A DNA stretch of 64,000 bases from Thermoplasmata archaeon. GTDB taxonomy: Archaea; Thermoplasmatota; Thermoplasmata; RBG-16-68-12. The DNA lies in assembly GCA_036395115.1 (NCBI GenBank), contig DASWDU010000044.1, positions 1 to 64,000 on the forward strand. Direction: 5' to 3'. Shown here piece by piece: positions 25,354 through 33,796 of the stretch (its first letter is position 1; every line of letters starts with the position of its first letter). The notes beneath the pieces were generated by a model. That model was not told where the DNA came from, did not search any database, and saw only the letters and a program-made list of their open reading frames with translations. The position numbers and the translations under genes are program-made.

Positions 25354-26373
25354 ATGCCCGCGAGGATCGCGATCAACGGATACGGGACGATCGGAAAGCG
25401 GGTGGCGGACGCCGTCGCACTGCAGGGCGACATGCACGTCGTCGGCGTCGTGAAGGCGAGACCCGACTTCGAGGCGAAGCTCGCCGCGCGGAAGTCGTAC
25501 GCGCTCTACGCCGCGAGCGAGCACGCGCTCCGAAAGTTCGAGAAGGCGGGCGTCAAGGCGTCCGGCGTCCTCGAGGACGTCCTCAAGGAAGCGGACCTCG
25601 TCGTCGATTGCACGCCCGAGGAAAGCGGATACAAGAAGCTCTACGAGAAGGCGGGCGTCAAGGCGATCTGGCAAGGCGGCGAGGAACACGCCCTGACGAA
25701 CCTGTCGTTCAACGCCGCGGTGAACTACGCCGAGTGCCTCGGCGCGACGTTCGTCCGCGTGCCGTCGTGCAACACGACGGGGCTCATCCGCACGCTGTAT
25801 CCGCTCGACGCCGGGCTCGGCGTGGAGCGCGCGCTCGCGGTGATGGTGCGCCGCGCGACCGACCCAGGCGACTCGAAGAAGGGTCCGATCAACGCGATCG
25901 AGCCGGAACTCGAGATGCCGAGCCACCACGGGCCCGACGTGCAGACCGTCCTCCCGCAGCTCGACATCCACACGATCGCCCTCAAGGTCCCGACGACGCT
26001 CATGCACGTGCACGCCGTGAGCGTGGACCTCAAGAAGGCCGCGGACGAGGAGCGGATCGCCGAGCTCTGGAAACGGCAGCCCCGCATCGCGTTCGTCGAG
26101 GGGGGCGAGGGCGTCAAGTCGACGGCGCAGATCATGGAAATGGCCCGCGACCTCTCCCGGAACCGGTCCGACCTCTACGAGGTCGCGGTCTGGCGCGACG
26201 GCGTCCATGTGGTCGACGGGAAGCGGCTCTACTACTTCCAGGCGGTCCACCAAGAGTCAGATGTCGTCCCCGAAAACGTCGACGCGATCCGCGCGTTGCT
26301 CGAGCTCGAGAAAGAGGGCCGGCGAAGCATGGAGAAGACGGATCGGTCCCTCGGCATCGGCCTCGCGGGATGA
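25354..26373 (+). CDS. gap: glyceraldehyde-3-phosphate dehydrogenase, archaeal type II
   Basis: 339 residues. Oxidises glyceraldehyde 3-phosphate with phosphate and NAD(P) in glycolysis/gluconeogenesis. N-terminal Rossmann motif IAINGYGTIGKRVADAV, then the archaeal active site VPSCNTTGLIR with the catalytic Cys near residue 140 (bacterial enzymes have a different surrounding), MVRRATDPGDSKKGPINAI for phosphate binding, and PSHHGPDVQTVLP carrying the His. Full length. GAAGGTCC seven bases upstream is a plausible SD, and a CTTTTAGG box lies further upstream. Confidence 0.96.
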   Translation: MPARIAINGYGTIGKRVADAVALQGDMHVVGVVKARPDFEAKLAARKSYALYAASEHALRKFEKAGVKASGVLEDVLKEADLVVDCTPEESGYKKLYEKAGVKAIWQGGEEHALTNLSFNAAVNYAECLGATFVRVPSCNTTGLIRTLYPLDAGLGVERALAVMVRRATDPGDSKKGPINAIEPELEMPSHHGPDVQTVLPQLDIHTIALKVPTTLMHVHAVSVDLKKAADEERIAELWKRQPRIAFVEGGEGVKSTAQIMEMARDLSRNRSDLYEVAVWRDGVHVVDGKRLYYFQAVHQESDVVPENVDAIRALLELEKEGRRSMEKTDRSLGIGLAG

Positions 26374-26542
26374 CGCGGGACGCATCCGGTCCCACTCGAC
26401 CGGAGCGGTTCCGCGGAGATGCAGAGACCGGCCGCTAAGCTTTTCTCTCGTACGACGTTCCGTTGTCGGGGCGAGCTGGATCGAGCAGGCTCCGTCGACA
26501 GCTCTGCGATGTCGCTCGTGCGGCTCGATTGACCTCCAACAA

Positions 26543-27112
26543 GTGACGCCGTACTGGCTCCGGTGTCGGTCTTGCGGGGAACTGACGTACCTTCCGCCTC
26601 AAAGGGCCCGACTCGCACCGACGGACGAAGGCAGCGCGTCGACGAACCGTCGGTTGTACGGCGCGGAGACCGTCCGATTGCCCGTGCTGACGGATCCGAG
26701 GACGCGCCTCGCCGAAGCATTGTTGGGCTTTACTGCCGCAGGATTGTTCGCGGTGTCGATGCCCTTGGCAATCGTCCTGCTCGCCAATGCCCGCGGGGAG
26801 AGTGTCGGAGACCTCCTCCGCGCCGCGGGTGTTTCGCTGGTCGTGACGCTTTGGATATTCACGGGAATCGCCCTCGTCGCCACGGCGGCGTACTCGGCCG
26901 TCCTGGTCCTCCGGAAGAAGACCGAGGCCGGCAGCGCATGGATTGCGTTCGGAATCCTCTCGATTGCCTTCTGCCTGATGTTCGTGGCCCTTGGCAAGTT
27001 GCCCGGCGCTCTGGTTGGCGTCGCGGCGGGCGGCCTCGTCCTCGTGGGAGGATTGTTCGATACGGTCTTGGCCGCGCTGAAGAAGGCGGCGAGTGAGCGC
27101 GCGCGAATCTGA
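26543..27112 (+). CDS. zinc-ribbon membrane protein, start uncertain
   Basis: 189 residues from the GTG at 26543. Four hydrophobic helices follow a soluble N-terminus: LLGFTAAGLFAVSMPLAIVL, LLRAAGVSLVVTLWIFTGIA with VATAAYSAVLVL, IAFGILSIAFCLMFVALG and ALVGVAAGGLVLVGGLF. A CxxC pair (CRSCGEL) lies near the new N-terminus. A matching first pair (RCRSCGSIDLQ) is encoded just upstream in the same frame, so the real protein probably starts near 26450-26500, but that stretch has no ATG, GTG or TTG; the start may be non-standard or the gene damaged. This family of zinc ribbon plus four helices resembles paraquat-inducible-like membrane proteins only in outline. Confidence 0.55.
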   Translation: MTPYWLRCRSCGELTYLPPQRARLAPTDEGSASTNRRLYGAETVRLPVLTDPRTRLAEALLGFTAAGLFAVSMPLAIVLLANARGESVGDLLRAAGVSLVVTLWIFTGIALVATAAYSAVLVLRKKTEAGSAWIAFGILSIAFCLMFVALGKLPGALVGVAAGGLVLVGGLFDTVLAALKKAASERARI

Positions 27113-27280
27113 GGAGCCCGGTTCGATCTCCGTCCCTCGCACCGCGGTTCTCGCCCGCCCCCGGCCCGCGTCCGCATCGTGGACGACGATGCACCCCATC
27201 GGTTCCGGACTTCCCGGCTTAAAGGCATAACATTATAATGACCATTCCGTGTAACGGTATATCAAGGGGGTGGAGCGTCC

Positions 27281-28342
27281 CTGGGCCTTGGCCGCCACCT
27301 GGCGAAGAGAGCCATATTCCTTGCCCTGACGCTCGTCATCGCGATTTACATCACGGTCCTCATCGCGAACGGGGGCGGGCTCATCGATGACATCCTGAAG
27401 GCCCAAATCAAGAACGACGTTACCCAGCAACTCCACAACAATCCGGCATACAATCTGATGAACCAGACGGAGAAGGACGCGCTTTTCAACAAGACGTACA
27501 ACAACCTCGTCGAGGCGAGGGGTCTGAACGAACCGTTCCTCGAGAAGTCCTTCCGTTTCACGCTCGATGCGCTCACCCTCAATCTCGGTCGGGCTCAGTA
27601 CCTTCAGGCGAACGACGGGTCGTTCCTAGTCAGCGACATCATCGGGGAGCGCTTGCCGCGCACCCTCACGCTGTTCACAATGGCAAACGCAATCGGGGCC
27701 GTATTCGGGATTTGGCTCGGGTTATGGATGGCGCGTCGGGCGCTCACGGTGTTCGATCGAGGGATGACGGTCCTCTCCGTCACGACGTTCATCGTGCCAC
27801 CCTGGGTGTACGGCCTTTTCTTCATCCTTCTGTTCGGCTACTCGCTCCATTGGTTCCCCACGGGCGATTGGATCGGCGTCCCGGCGCCGCCGCAGGGCAC
27901 GATCAACTGGTATGCCGACGTGCTGTACCACATGTTGCTGCCGATGTTCACCTTTGCGTTTGCGACATTCGGGTCTTGGTCGTACACGACCCGGAACTTG
28001 GTCCTCCAGATCATGGACGAGGACTTCGTAGTGGCCGCGCGGGCGAAGGGCTTGCCGGAGCAGACGGTCCTCACGAAGTACGTGCTCCGTGCGGCGTCTC
28101 CCCCGATCGTCACGTCCCTCGCCCTGACCCTGATTTCCGCCTGGCAAGGCGCGATCATCACGGAAACAGTGTTCAACTACCAAGGCATTGGCCAGCTCTT
28201 TTTCAACGCGATCGGCCAGTTCGACGCCCCCGTCATCATCGCTCTGACAGCGATTTACGCCTACCTCCTCGTCATCACCGTATTCATCCTCGATCTCGTG
28301 TACGGTCTCCTCGATCCGAGGATTCGCGCGCTCCGGAGGTGA
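27281..28342 (+). CDS. peptide/opine-type ABC transporter permease (DppB-like)
   Basis: 353 residues from a CTG at 27281. Inner permease of a peptide importer. The first membrane helix (HLAKRAIFLALTLVIAIYITV) lies upstream of the first ATG (27458), so the ATG cannot be the true start; the frame is open there and the only start-like codon after the GGGGGTGG SD (27266-27273) is CTG 27281. Later features: FTMANAIGAVFGIWLGLWMA, the EAA loop AARAKGLPEQTVLTKYVLR that docks the ATPases, and the closing FILDLVYGLLDPRIR. A periplasmic-side loop of about 90 residues follows helix 1, as usual for DppB. TATA-like boxes lie at 27218-27240. Confidence 0.83.
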   Translation: MGLGRHLAKRAIFLALTLVIAIYITVLIANGGGLIDDILKAQIKNDVTQQLHNNPAYNLMNQTEKDALFNKTYNNLVEARGLNEPFLEKSFRFTLDALTLNLGRAQYLQANDGSFLVSDIIGERLPRTLTLFTMANAIGAVFGIWLGLWMARRALTVFDRGMTVLSVTTFIVPPWVYGLFFILLFGYSLHWFPTGDWIGVPAPPQGTINWYADVLYHMLLPMFTFAFATFGSWSYTTRNLVLQIMDEDFVVAARAKGLPEQTVLTKYVLRAASPPIVTSLALTLISAWQGAIITETVFNYQGIGQLFFNAIGQFDAPVIIALTAIYAYLLVITVFILDLVYGLLDPRIRALRR

Positions 28343-28400
28343 GCAAGCGTCGGCTCCGGCTCCGATTGGCATCAGGGCCGCGGTCCGCGAGGCGGTCCGG

Positions 28401-29804
28401 ATGAAGTCGGGCATCGTGGGCTTCGGCATCATCGCCTCCCTGATCGTCGTCGCAGGGGTTGTCCCGTTCTACGCCCCATATGACGTGGTCCGCCATTGGT
28501 CGTCCTTCGAGCCTTGGCAAGACAACCCGAAGCGCGCCGCCCCCGAGTGGTCCGATCCTTCGGGCATTCACGAGCCTCGCACTATGATTTTTGAAAGCGA
28601 CAGCTTCCGCAAGGTGGTTGTGCGAAAGTACATTCCGCCGTCGCAGGGGGGTCCCCTAAATCTCACCATCATTAACCTCACAAAGAACTTCTACTGGAAC
28701 TACGACGAATTTCCCTCCGAGATTTCGATCGCAGTCAACGCGAGTTTTCCGGGCCAGAGTCCGGCCATCTCAGTATACATGTGGCGACCGGACAACCAGT
28801 ATGTCCTTCTCCTCCCCTACTCGGCCACGGACGAACAGAGGAACGTATCCACGATAATCACGCAGAAATCGGAGTACATCGAGCCGCTCAAACGAAACCT
28901 GCGAACCTGGGTCCTCCGTGAGGGCGTGCTCAACGAGAGCAATGTCCCCAATTGGCAATCCATCACGCCGGAGACGGTCCTCTTTGCGAGAAACGATTCT
29001 GCTCAGGTCAGCAGTCGCAACGCGAACATCGCCAAGGGGTTCTACCAACTCGTCATCGACTACGAAGGGTTCAGCCTGTCGGATGATGTGAATGGCCGTT
29101 TCATCGTCTACGGGACGGTGTTCGGACTTGCCGGGACGGATGATCATCGCCGAGACCTCCTGACGGGACTGTTGTGGGGCGCACCGATTGCGTTGGCGTT
29201 CGGCGTCGCAGCCGGTGGCGTCGTGGTGCTCATCCAGACCCTTCTCGGGGCGCTCGCTGCCTGGTACGGAGGTCCGATTGACGAGTTCGTCCAGAGGGCC
29301 GCGGACTTCTATCTCGTCATCCCGACCTTACCCATCCTGATCTTGGTCTCTCTGTTCTATCGACCCGGGATCGTCGCTCTGCTCTTCTATCTCGTCGCAT
29401 TCGGGGTGGTCGGTTCGACCACGAAGGTCGTCCGTAGCATCGTCCTTCAGATCAAGGAAGAGCAATTCATCGAGGCCGCCCAGTCCTACGGCGCGAGCCG
29501 AGGTCGCATCCTGTTCAAGTACATCATCCCGCGCATCATGCCTTACACGTTTGCCCTCGTCGCGCTCAGCGTCCCTGCCTTCATTTTCGTTGAGGCGTCC
29601 TTGAGTTTCCTCGGCTTGGGCGATCCGGTCCTTCCGACCTGGGGGGCCATCATCGGCGAGGCGTATACGCAAGGCGCTCTCTTCTACGGCTGGTGGTGGT
29701 GGATTCTCTTCCCGGCCGGGGGGATCATCTACACGACGATAGGCTTCGCGCTCCTAGGGTATGCCTTCGACAAGGTGCTGAACCCGCGTCTTCGCGAAGA
29801 ATGA
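28401..29804 (+). CDS. ABC transporter permease (DppC-like) with large extracellular insert
   Basis: 467 residues; ordinary DppC proteins have 280-320. Helix 1 (GIVGFGIIASLIVVAGVVPF) is followed by an insert of about 210 extracellular residues rich in NxS/T sequons (LNLTIINLTKNF, INVNASF-like), before the normal core resumes with GTDDHRRDLLTGLLWGAPIAL. The EAA loop EAAQSYGASRGRILFKYIIPR and the LGLGDPVLPTWG motif are intact. A plausible in-frame extension (SAPAPIGIRAAVREAVR) lies before the ATG without a standard start codon. Second gene of the importer operon. Confidence 0.88.
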   Translation: MKSGIVGFGIIASLIVVAGVVPFYAPYDVVRHWSSFEPWQDNPKRAAPEWSDPSGIHEPRTMIFESDSFRKVVVRKYIPPSQGGPLNLTIINLTKNFYWNYDEFPSEISIAVNASFPGQSPAISVYMWRPDNQYVLLLPYSATDEQRNVSTIITQKSEYIEPLKRNLRTWVLREGVLNESNVPNWQSITPETVLFARNDSAQVSSRNANIAKGFYQLVIDYEGFSLSDDVNGRFIVYGTVFGLAGTDDHRRDLLTGLLWGAPIALAFGVAAGGVVVLIQTLLGALAAWYGGPIDEFVQRAADFYLVIPTLPILILVSLFYRPGIVALLFYLVAFGVVGSTTKVVRSIVLQIKEEQFIEAAQSYGASRGRILFKYIIPRIMPYTFALVALSVPAFIFVEASLSFLGLGDPVLPTWGAIIGEAYTQGALFYGWWWWILFPAGGIIYTTIGFALLGYAFDKVLNPRLREE

Positions 29805-29818
29805 GGGCGTGACAGGAC

Positions 29819-31060
29819 GTGCCGGCTCTCGAGGTGGAGAACCTACGGTACTACTATCGAACACGTCGGGGAGCGGTGAAGGCCGTCGACGACGTTTCAT
29901 TCTCGATCGAACCGGGCGAGACGATCGCGGTGGTGGGGGAGAGCGGATGTGGCAAGACCTCGACCGCGAACGCGATCATGAGGCTGCTCCCTCGGAACGT
30001 GGAGACGTACGAAGGCCGCGTTGTGCTCGACGGACAAGACACGATGGCCTACTCGAACGAAGAGTTCCGGCATAAGGTGCGCTGGCGCGGTATCTCGATG
30101 GTCTTTCAGAGCGCGATGAACGCTCTCAGCCCGACGACCCGTTGCGGCTTCCAGGTCGCGGAGCCACTGATGGTCCACTACGACCTCGAGAAGGAGGAGG
30201 CGCTTGAGGCCGCACGCGAGGGCCTCCGGAACGTCGGCCTGTCCGAAGATGTCGCGAAGCGGTATCCGCACGAACTGAGCGGCGGGATGAAGCAGCGGGT
30301 CGTCATCGCGATGGCCCTCGTACTGAAGCCCAAGGTAGTGATCCTGGATGAGCCCACCTCGGCCCTCGACGTGATGACCCAGGCGAACATCATCAACCTG
30401 TTGAAGGGATTGCAGAAGGAATCTCGTCTCGCGTACCTTTTCATCACGCACGACCTGGGGCTCGCCAGCGAACTCGCGGACAAGGTCGCGATCATGTACG
30501 CGGGGAAGATCGTCGAGATAGGCACTGCGTCTCGAGTGTATCCGGCCCCGCAGCATCCCTACACGCAGAAGCTCATCCAAAGCGTGCCGCTCCTAAGGGG
30601 CGAGGTCGCGCCTGACTTCATCCCGGGCGTGCCGCCGGATCTCACGAGCGTGCCGGCGGGCTGCCGGTTCCATCCGCGCTGTCCCGTCTCTTTCAAGATG
30701 TGCGGCTGGTCGGCGTCCGAGCTTCAGGCGTTTCTCGAGGCGCGATCCGGTGCGACTGGGCAGGCGGGCGTGAAGCCGTTGAGCGCCGCGAAGTTCGAGC
30801 CGAAGGATTCTTGGAAGCTCGTCGTGAAACCGAAAGCGGGGACGGCGCCGGCCGACCTCGCCTCGGAGATTCGGGCCCTCGTTGACGTCGAACGTGCGAA
30901 GGCGCCTGTGCTCCAAGGGATCGAGACCGTGCGAGAACGGGGAGAACGGGTCGTCATCGACCTCTACGCGGCCGCGGTGCCGGAGCTCATGGGTGCCGAT
31001 GGCCAGAGGGCGGCGTGTTGGTTACTCACGGAGGAGGGGAAGAGGTATGCAGGCGGCTGA
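29819..31060 (+). CDS. ABC transporter ATPase (DppD-like) with C-terminal extension
   Basis: 413 residues, GTG start. Energises peptide uptake with its partner ATPase. Walker A GESGCGKTS, signature LSGGMKQRVVIA, Walker B VVILDEPTSALD, His-switch ITHDLGLAS; then the oligopeptide/dipeptide C-terminal region with GCRFHPRCPVSFKMCG (Cys-rich, as in DppD/OppD where it can hold an iron-sulfur cluster). After that comes an extra domain of about 95 residues (KDSWKLVVKPKAGTAPADLA to the end) that typical DppD proteins lack. The stop overlaps the next start by 14 bases. Confidence 0.92.
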   Translation: MPALEVENLRYYYRTRRGAVKAVDDVSFSIEPGETIAVVGESGCGKTSTANAIMRLLPRNVETYEGRVVLDGQDTMAYSNEEFRHKVRWRGISMVFQSAMNALSPTTRCGFQVAEPLMVHYDLEKEEALEAAREGLRNVGLSEDVAKRYPHELSGGMKQRVVIAMALVLKPKVVILDEPTSALDVMTQANIINLLKGLQKESRLAYLFITHDLGLASELADKVAIMYAGKIVEIGTASRVYPAPQHPYTQKLIQSVPLLRGEVAPDFIPGVPPDLTSVPAGCRFHPRCPVSFKMCGWSASELQAFLEARSGATGQAGVKPLSAAKFEPKDSWKLVVKPKAGTAPADLASEIRALVDVERAKAPVLQGIETVRERGERVVIDLYAAAVPELMGADGQRAACWLLTEEGKRYAGG

Positions 31061-32078
31061 GCCGACCCCGCAATCGGAAGGGCTCCCGTTCGACGATGGC
31101 GGGGACTACCCGCTCCTGCAGCTCGATGATCTGCGGATGTGGTTCATGGTGGGCAGCGGCCTGTTCCGCACCCCGCTCGCCGTCAAGGCCGTGGACGGTG
31201 TCTCGCTCGCCCTCTGGAAAGGCGAAACCGTCGCCATCGTCGGAGAGAGCGGGTCTGGCAAGACAACCTTGGGGCGCGTCGTCCTCCGGATTCTGGAGCC
31301 CACCGAAGGGCGACTCTTGTACGCAGGGATGGACATCACTCACGCCTGGCAGCGAGATCTCATGTGGCTTCGGCGAAAGGCGGGAATCATCCCGCAGGAC
31401 CCCTATTCCTCCGTCAACCCGACGTTTCCGATATACCGGATCCTCGAGGAGCCGCTTGCGGTCCACCGCCTCGGCACGCCGGGGGAGCGAGCCGAGATGA
31501 TCGGCAAGGCGCTCGAGAACGTGAAGCTCACTCCGCCCGAGCTGTTCCAGGCGAAGTTCCCGCACCAGCTCAGCGGTGGCCAGCGCCAGCGCGTCGCCGT
31601 TGCCCGCGCCATGATCCTCAATCCGGAATTCATCGTGGCCGACGAGCCGGTATCGATGCTCGACGCCTCCGTGCGGATCTCGATCCTGCGCCTGCTCCGC
31701 CAACTCCAGCGGAAATTCGGGATTGCGTTCCTCTACATCACGCATGACCTCGCGACCGCGCGACACTTCTCCGACCGCGTCGCCATCATGTATGCGGGCA
31801 AGATCGCCGAGACGGGCCCCGTCACCGACGTGCTGAGCGAACCCCTCCATCCCTACACGCAGGCGTTGATCGAGGCGATTCCGGACCCGGATCCAGAGAA
31901 CCGGTTGCGGGAGCGTCCTGCCCTCCCGGGCGAACCCCCCGTGCTGACGTCCCCCCCTCCCGGGTGCCGCTTCCATCCGCGATGCCCGATCGCGAAGGCG
32001 GGCCTCTGCGACGTGGTAGAACCGCCGCTCCGGGAGCTCAGGCCTGGCCATCTCGCCGCCTGCCACCTCGCTTCTTGA
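31047..32078 (+). CDS. ABC transporter ATPase (DppF-like)
   Basis: 343 residues from the ATG at 31047, with a strong purine-rich SD (GGAGGAGGGGAAGAGG). Walker A GESGSGKTTL, Q-loop IIPQDPYSSVNP, signature LSGGQRQRVAVA, Walker B FIVADEPVSMLD (Thr-to-Val and Ala-to-Met changes relative to DEPTSALD), switch His in ITHDLATAR, and the C-terminal GCRFHPRCPIAKAGLC. Overlaps the previous ATPase gene by 14 bases and the convergent surface-protein gene by 41 bases. Confidence 0.92.
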   Translation: MQAAEPTPQSEGLPFDDGGDYPLLQLDDLRMWFMVGSGLFRTPLAVKAVDGVSLALWKGETVAIVGESGSGKTTLGRVVLRILEPTEGRLLYAGMDITHAWQRDLMWLRRKAGIIPQDPYSSVNPTFPIYRILEEPLAVHRLGTPGERAEMIGKALENVKLTPPELFQAKFPHQLSGGQRQRVAVARAMILNPEFIVADEPVSMLDASVRISILRLLRQLQRKFGIAFLYITHDLATARHFSDRVAIMYAGKIAETGPVTDVLSEPLHPYTQALIEAIPDPDPENRLRERPALPGEPPVLTSPPPGCRFHPRCPIAKAGLCDVVEPPLRELRPGHLAACHLAS

Positions 32079-33555
32079 TCTTCGAGGGAACGTCGAGCTC
32101 GACCAGAGCCACGAGGACGACGCCAATGGTCGCGATGGTGACCGTGGCGCTCAGCAACAAGAACGCCAGAGGATCCGGGACCGTGGGGATTGACGTGCTG
32201 AACTTCAGTATCCGACCCATCGCCATCGTCCCGCCCGCCTCCACGACCGCGCGGAACTCATATGACCCACCAGGGATGAGATCGAGCAGCGGCATCTCGA
32301 ACGGATCGGCGGAGCCGAGGGACGTCGTGCCCGTCCTCCTCCAATCGGCCTCCCCGAGGGGCCGCCAATCGAACGAGACGTTCGCGGCGGCGTAGCTCCC
32401 GAGGGACGTGACCTCACCGTGAAGCCGCGCTGAGCTCGTCGTGACTTCTGACGCTCCGAGCGTCCTCGTCCCCAGGACGGACAAGCCCACCGCATGGCGC
32501 AGCGCGCCGCGCGTCCAATCGTAGTACGTAACGTGCGGGGCCCCACCGGGATCCAACGCGAGGCTTGGTTCCCACCCGACGGTGCTGTCGTCGTCGACCG
32601 TCTGGATCTCCCACGTGCCGTTCACGGATTCGGCGTATCGGAGAACGCCCTGAAGTTGGGCGTAGTAGGCAACGCGAAGTCGGTCGTCCGGGCCGACGAC
32701 GAGGCTCGTCCCCAACCCGGGGTTCCCCGCGGCGTCGATGGTTGAAAACAACCAGGCATCCGGCGAACGTCTCGCGTACCCGAGGCTCGCGCTCTTGGCG
32801 TCGTAGTAGACGATGTGCGGCGTCCCGCCGCGATCGAGCCCGAATCGTACGTACCAGGACGCGCGCTCCATGCCTCCAACGTCCTCGACGATCCACGTGC
32901 TCCCCGGTCTCGATGCGTACCGGAGGTGTCCGAACCCGAAGTACGCGACGTGCGGAATGCCATTGCGATCGAGGGCGATCGACTCATACGCCGCACCCGG
33001 CCCCGAGGCATCGACATCTTCGCGGATCCACGACGAGCCGGTGAAGTGCGCGTACCGCAAGGTGTTGCTGTACGTCGTGTAGACGACATGGGGCGTTCCC
33101 AACCTGTCGAGGACGAGCCCGCTGAATTCGTCGACGTGTCCCGTGTCCACGTCCGAGATGTTCCACGCCCCGGGAGAGGGGCCTCGGACTCCATAGCGGA
33201 CCGTGTCTCGATTCTGGTCGTAATACAGGATGTGCAGCGCCCCCGATGTGTCCACGGCGATGTTCGTATCGCCCGTGTACAGTCCCGGGCCCGTCACTTG
33301 CTCCGACGACCAGCCGCTTCCGGCGGACGTGGCCAGCCGCAACGTGCCCCCGCCATCGTCTTGATAGAGAACGTAAAGGGTCCCGTTGGGGGCGATCGCC
33401 AAACTCGAATGACGCCCTGCGTCCCCGCTTCCGTCGACGATTTCCACACGCCATGTGAGCCGCGTCCCGGACACGGACACCAACGCCGCGGCAAGGATTG
33501 CAGCGGCGAGGATCCCCACGAGCCCGACGGGCCGCCGAATCAAACGTCCTTTCAT
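32038..33555 (-). CDS. membrane-anchored beta-propeller-like surface protein
   Basis: 505 residues from the ATG at 33555. N-terminal signal/anchor helix (GLVGILAAAILAAALVSVSG), then seven or so repeats of about 45-50 residues with the pattern LALDxxGxPHVxYYD...LRYA (e.g. LDRLGTPHVVYTTYSNTLRY), a six- or seven-bladed propeller, then a fibronectin-III-like domain (ARLHGEVTSLGSYAAANVSF) and a C-terminal helix (LAFLLLSATVTIATIGVVLV) with a KIKKRGGRRR tail inside. It sits on the opposite strand between the importer ATPases and the binding protein. Function unknown; could be a surface ligand-binding protein. Confidence 0.78.
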   Translation of the reverse strand: MKGRLIRRPVGLVGILAAAILAAALVSVSGTRLTWRVEIVDGSGDAGRHSSLAIAPNGTLYVLYQDDGGGTLRLATSAGSGWSSEQVTGPGLYTGDTNIAVDTSGALHILYYDQNRDTVRYGVRGPSPGAWNISDVDTGHVDEFSGLVLDRLGTPHVVYTTYSNTLRYAHFTGSSWIREDVDASGPGAAYESIALDRNGIPHVAYFGFGHLRYASRPGSTWIVEDVGGMERASWYVRFGLDRGGTPHIVYYDAKSASLGYARRSPDAWLFSTIDAAGNPGLGTSLVVGPDDRLRVAYYAQLQGVLRYAESVNGTWEIQTVDDDSTVGWEPSLALDPGGAPHVTYYDWTRGALRHAVGLSVLGTRTLGASEVTTSSARLHGEVTSLGSYAAANVSFDWRPLGEADWRRTGTTSLGSADPFEMPLLDLIPGGSYEFRAVVEAGGTMAMGRILKFSTSIPTVPDPLAFLLLSATVTIATIGVVLVALVELDVPSKIKKRGGRRRDGQA

Positions 33556-33699
33556 CGAGATGCGTGGCGATTGGGCGACGTCCTCTTCAAGGTGGCGCGA
33601 CGATGGGACGCGGTTCGAAGTGAGGAGGTCTCCGGTCGCCGCCTGTGGGACACCGTTCGAATCGGTTCGAATTAGGTTCGGGACTCGTCCGGGAAAAGT

Positions 33700-33707
33700 G
33701 ATAAATA
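33700..33707 (+). promoter_or_regulatory. TATA-like box of the binding-protein gene
   Basis: GATAAATA preceded by the purine-rich GGAAAAGT (BRE-like). It predicts a start near 33730 and a leader of about 70 bases ending in TTGGAGGA before the ATG at 33797. Confidence 0.4.
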
Positions 33708-33796
33708 CCGTCCAAGTCATCCGGCGGATTCGAATGCGGGCGGGGAGAGAAGGGGGAGCCTATTCTCGTCTTTCCCGTCAGCATTGGAGGAATACT

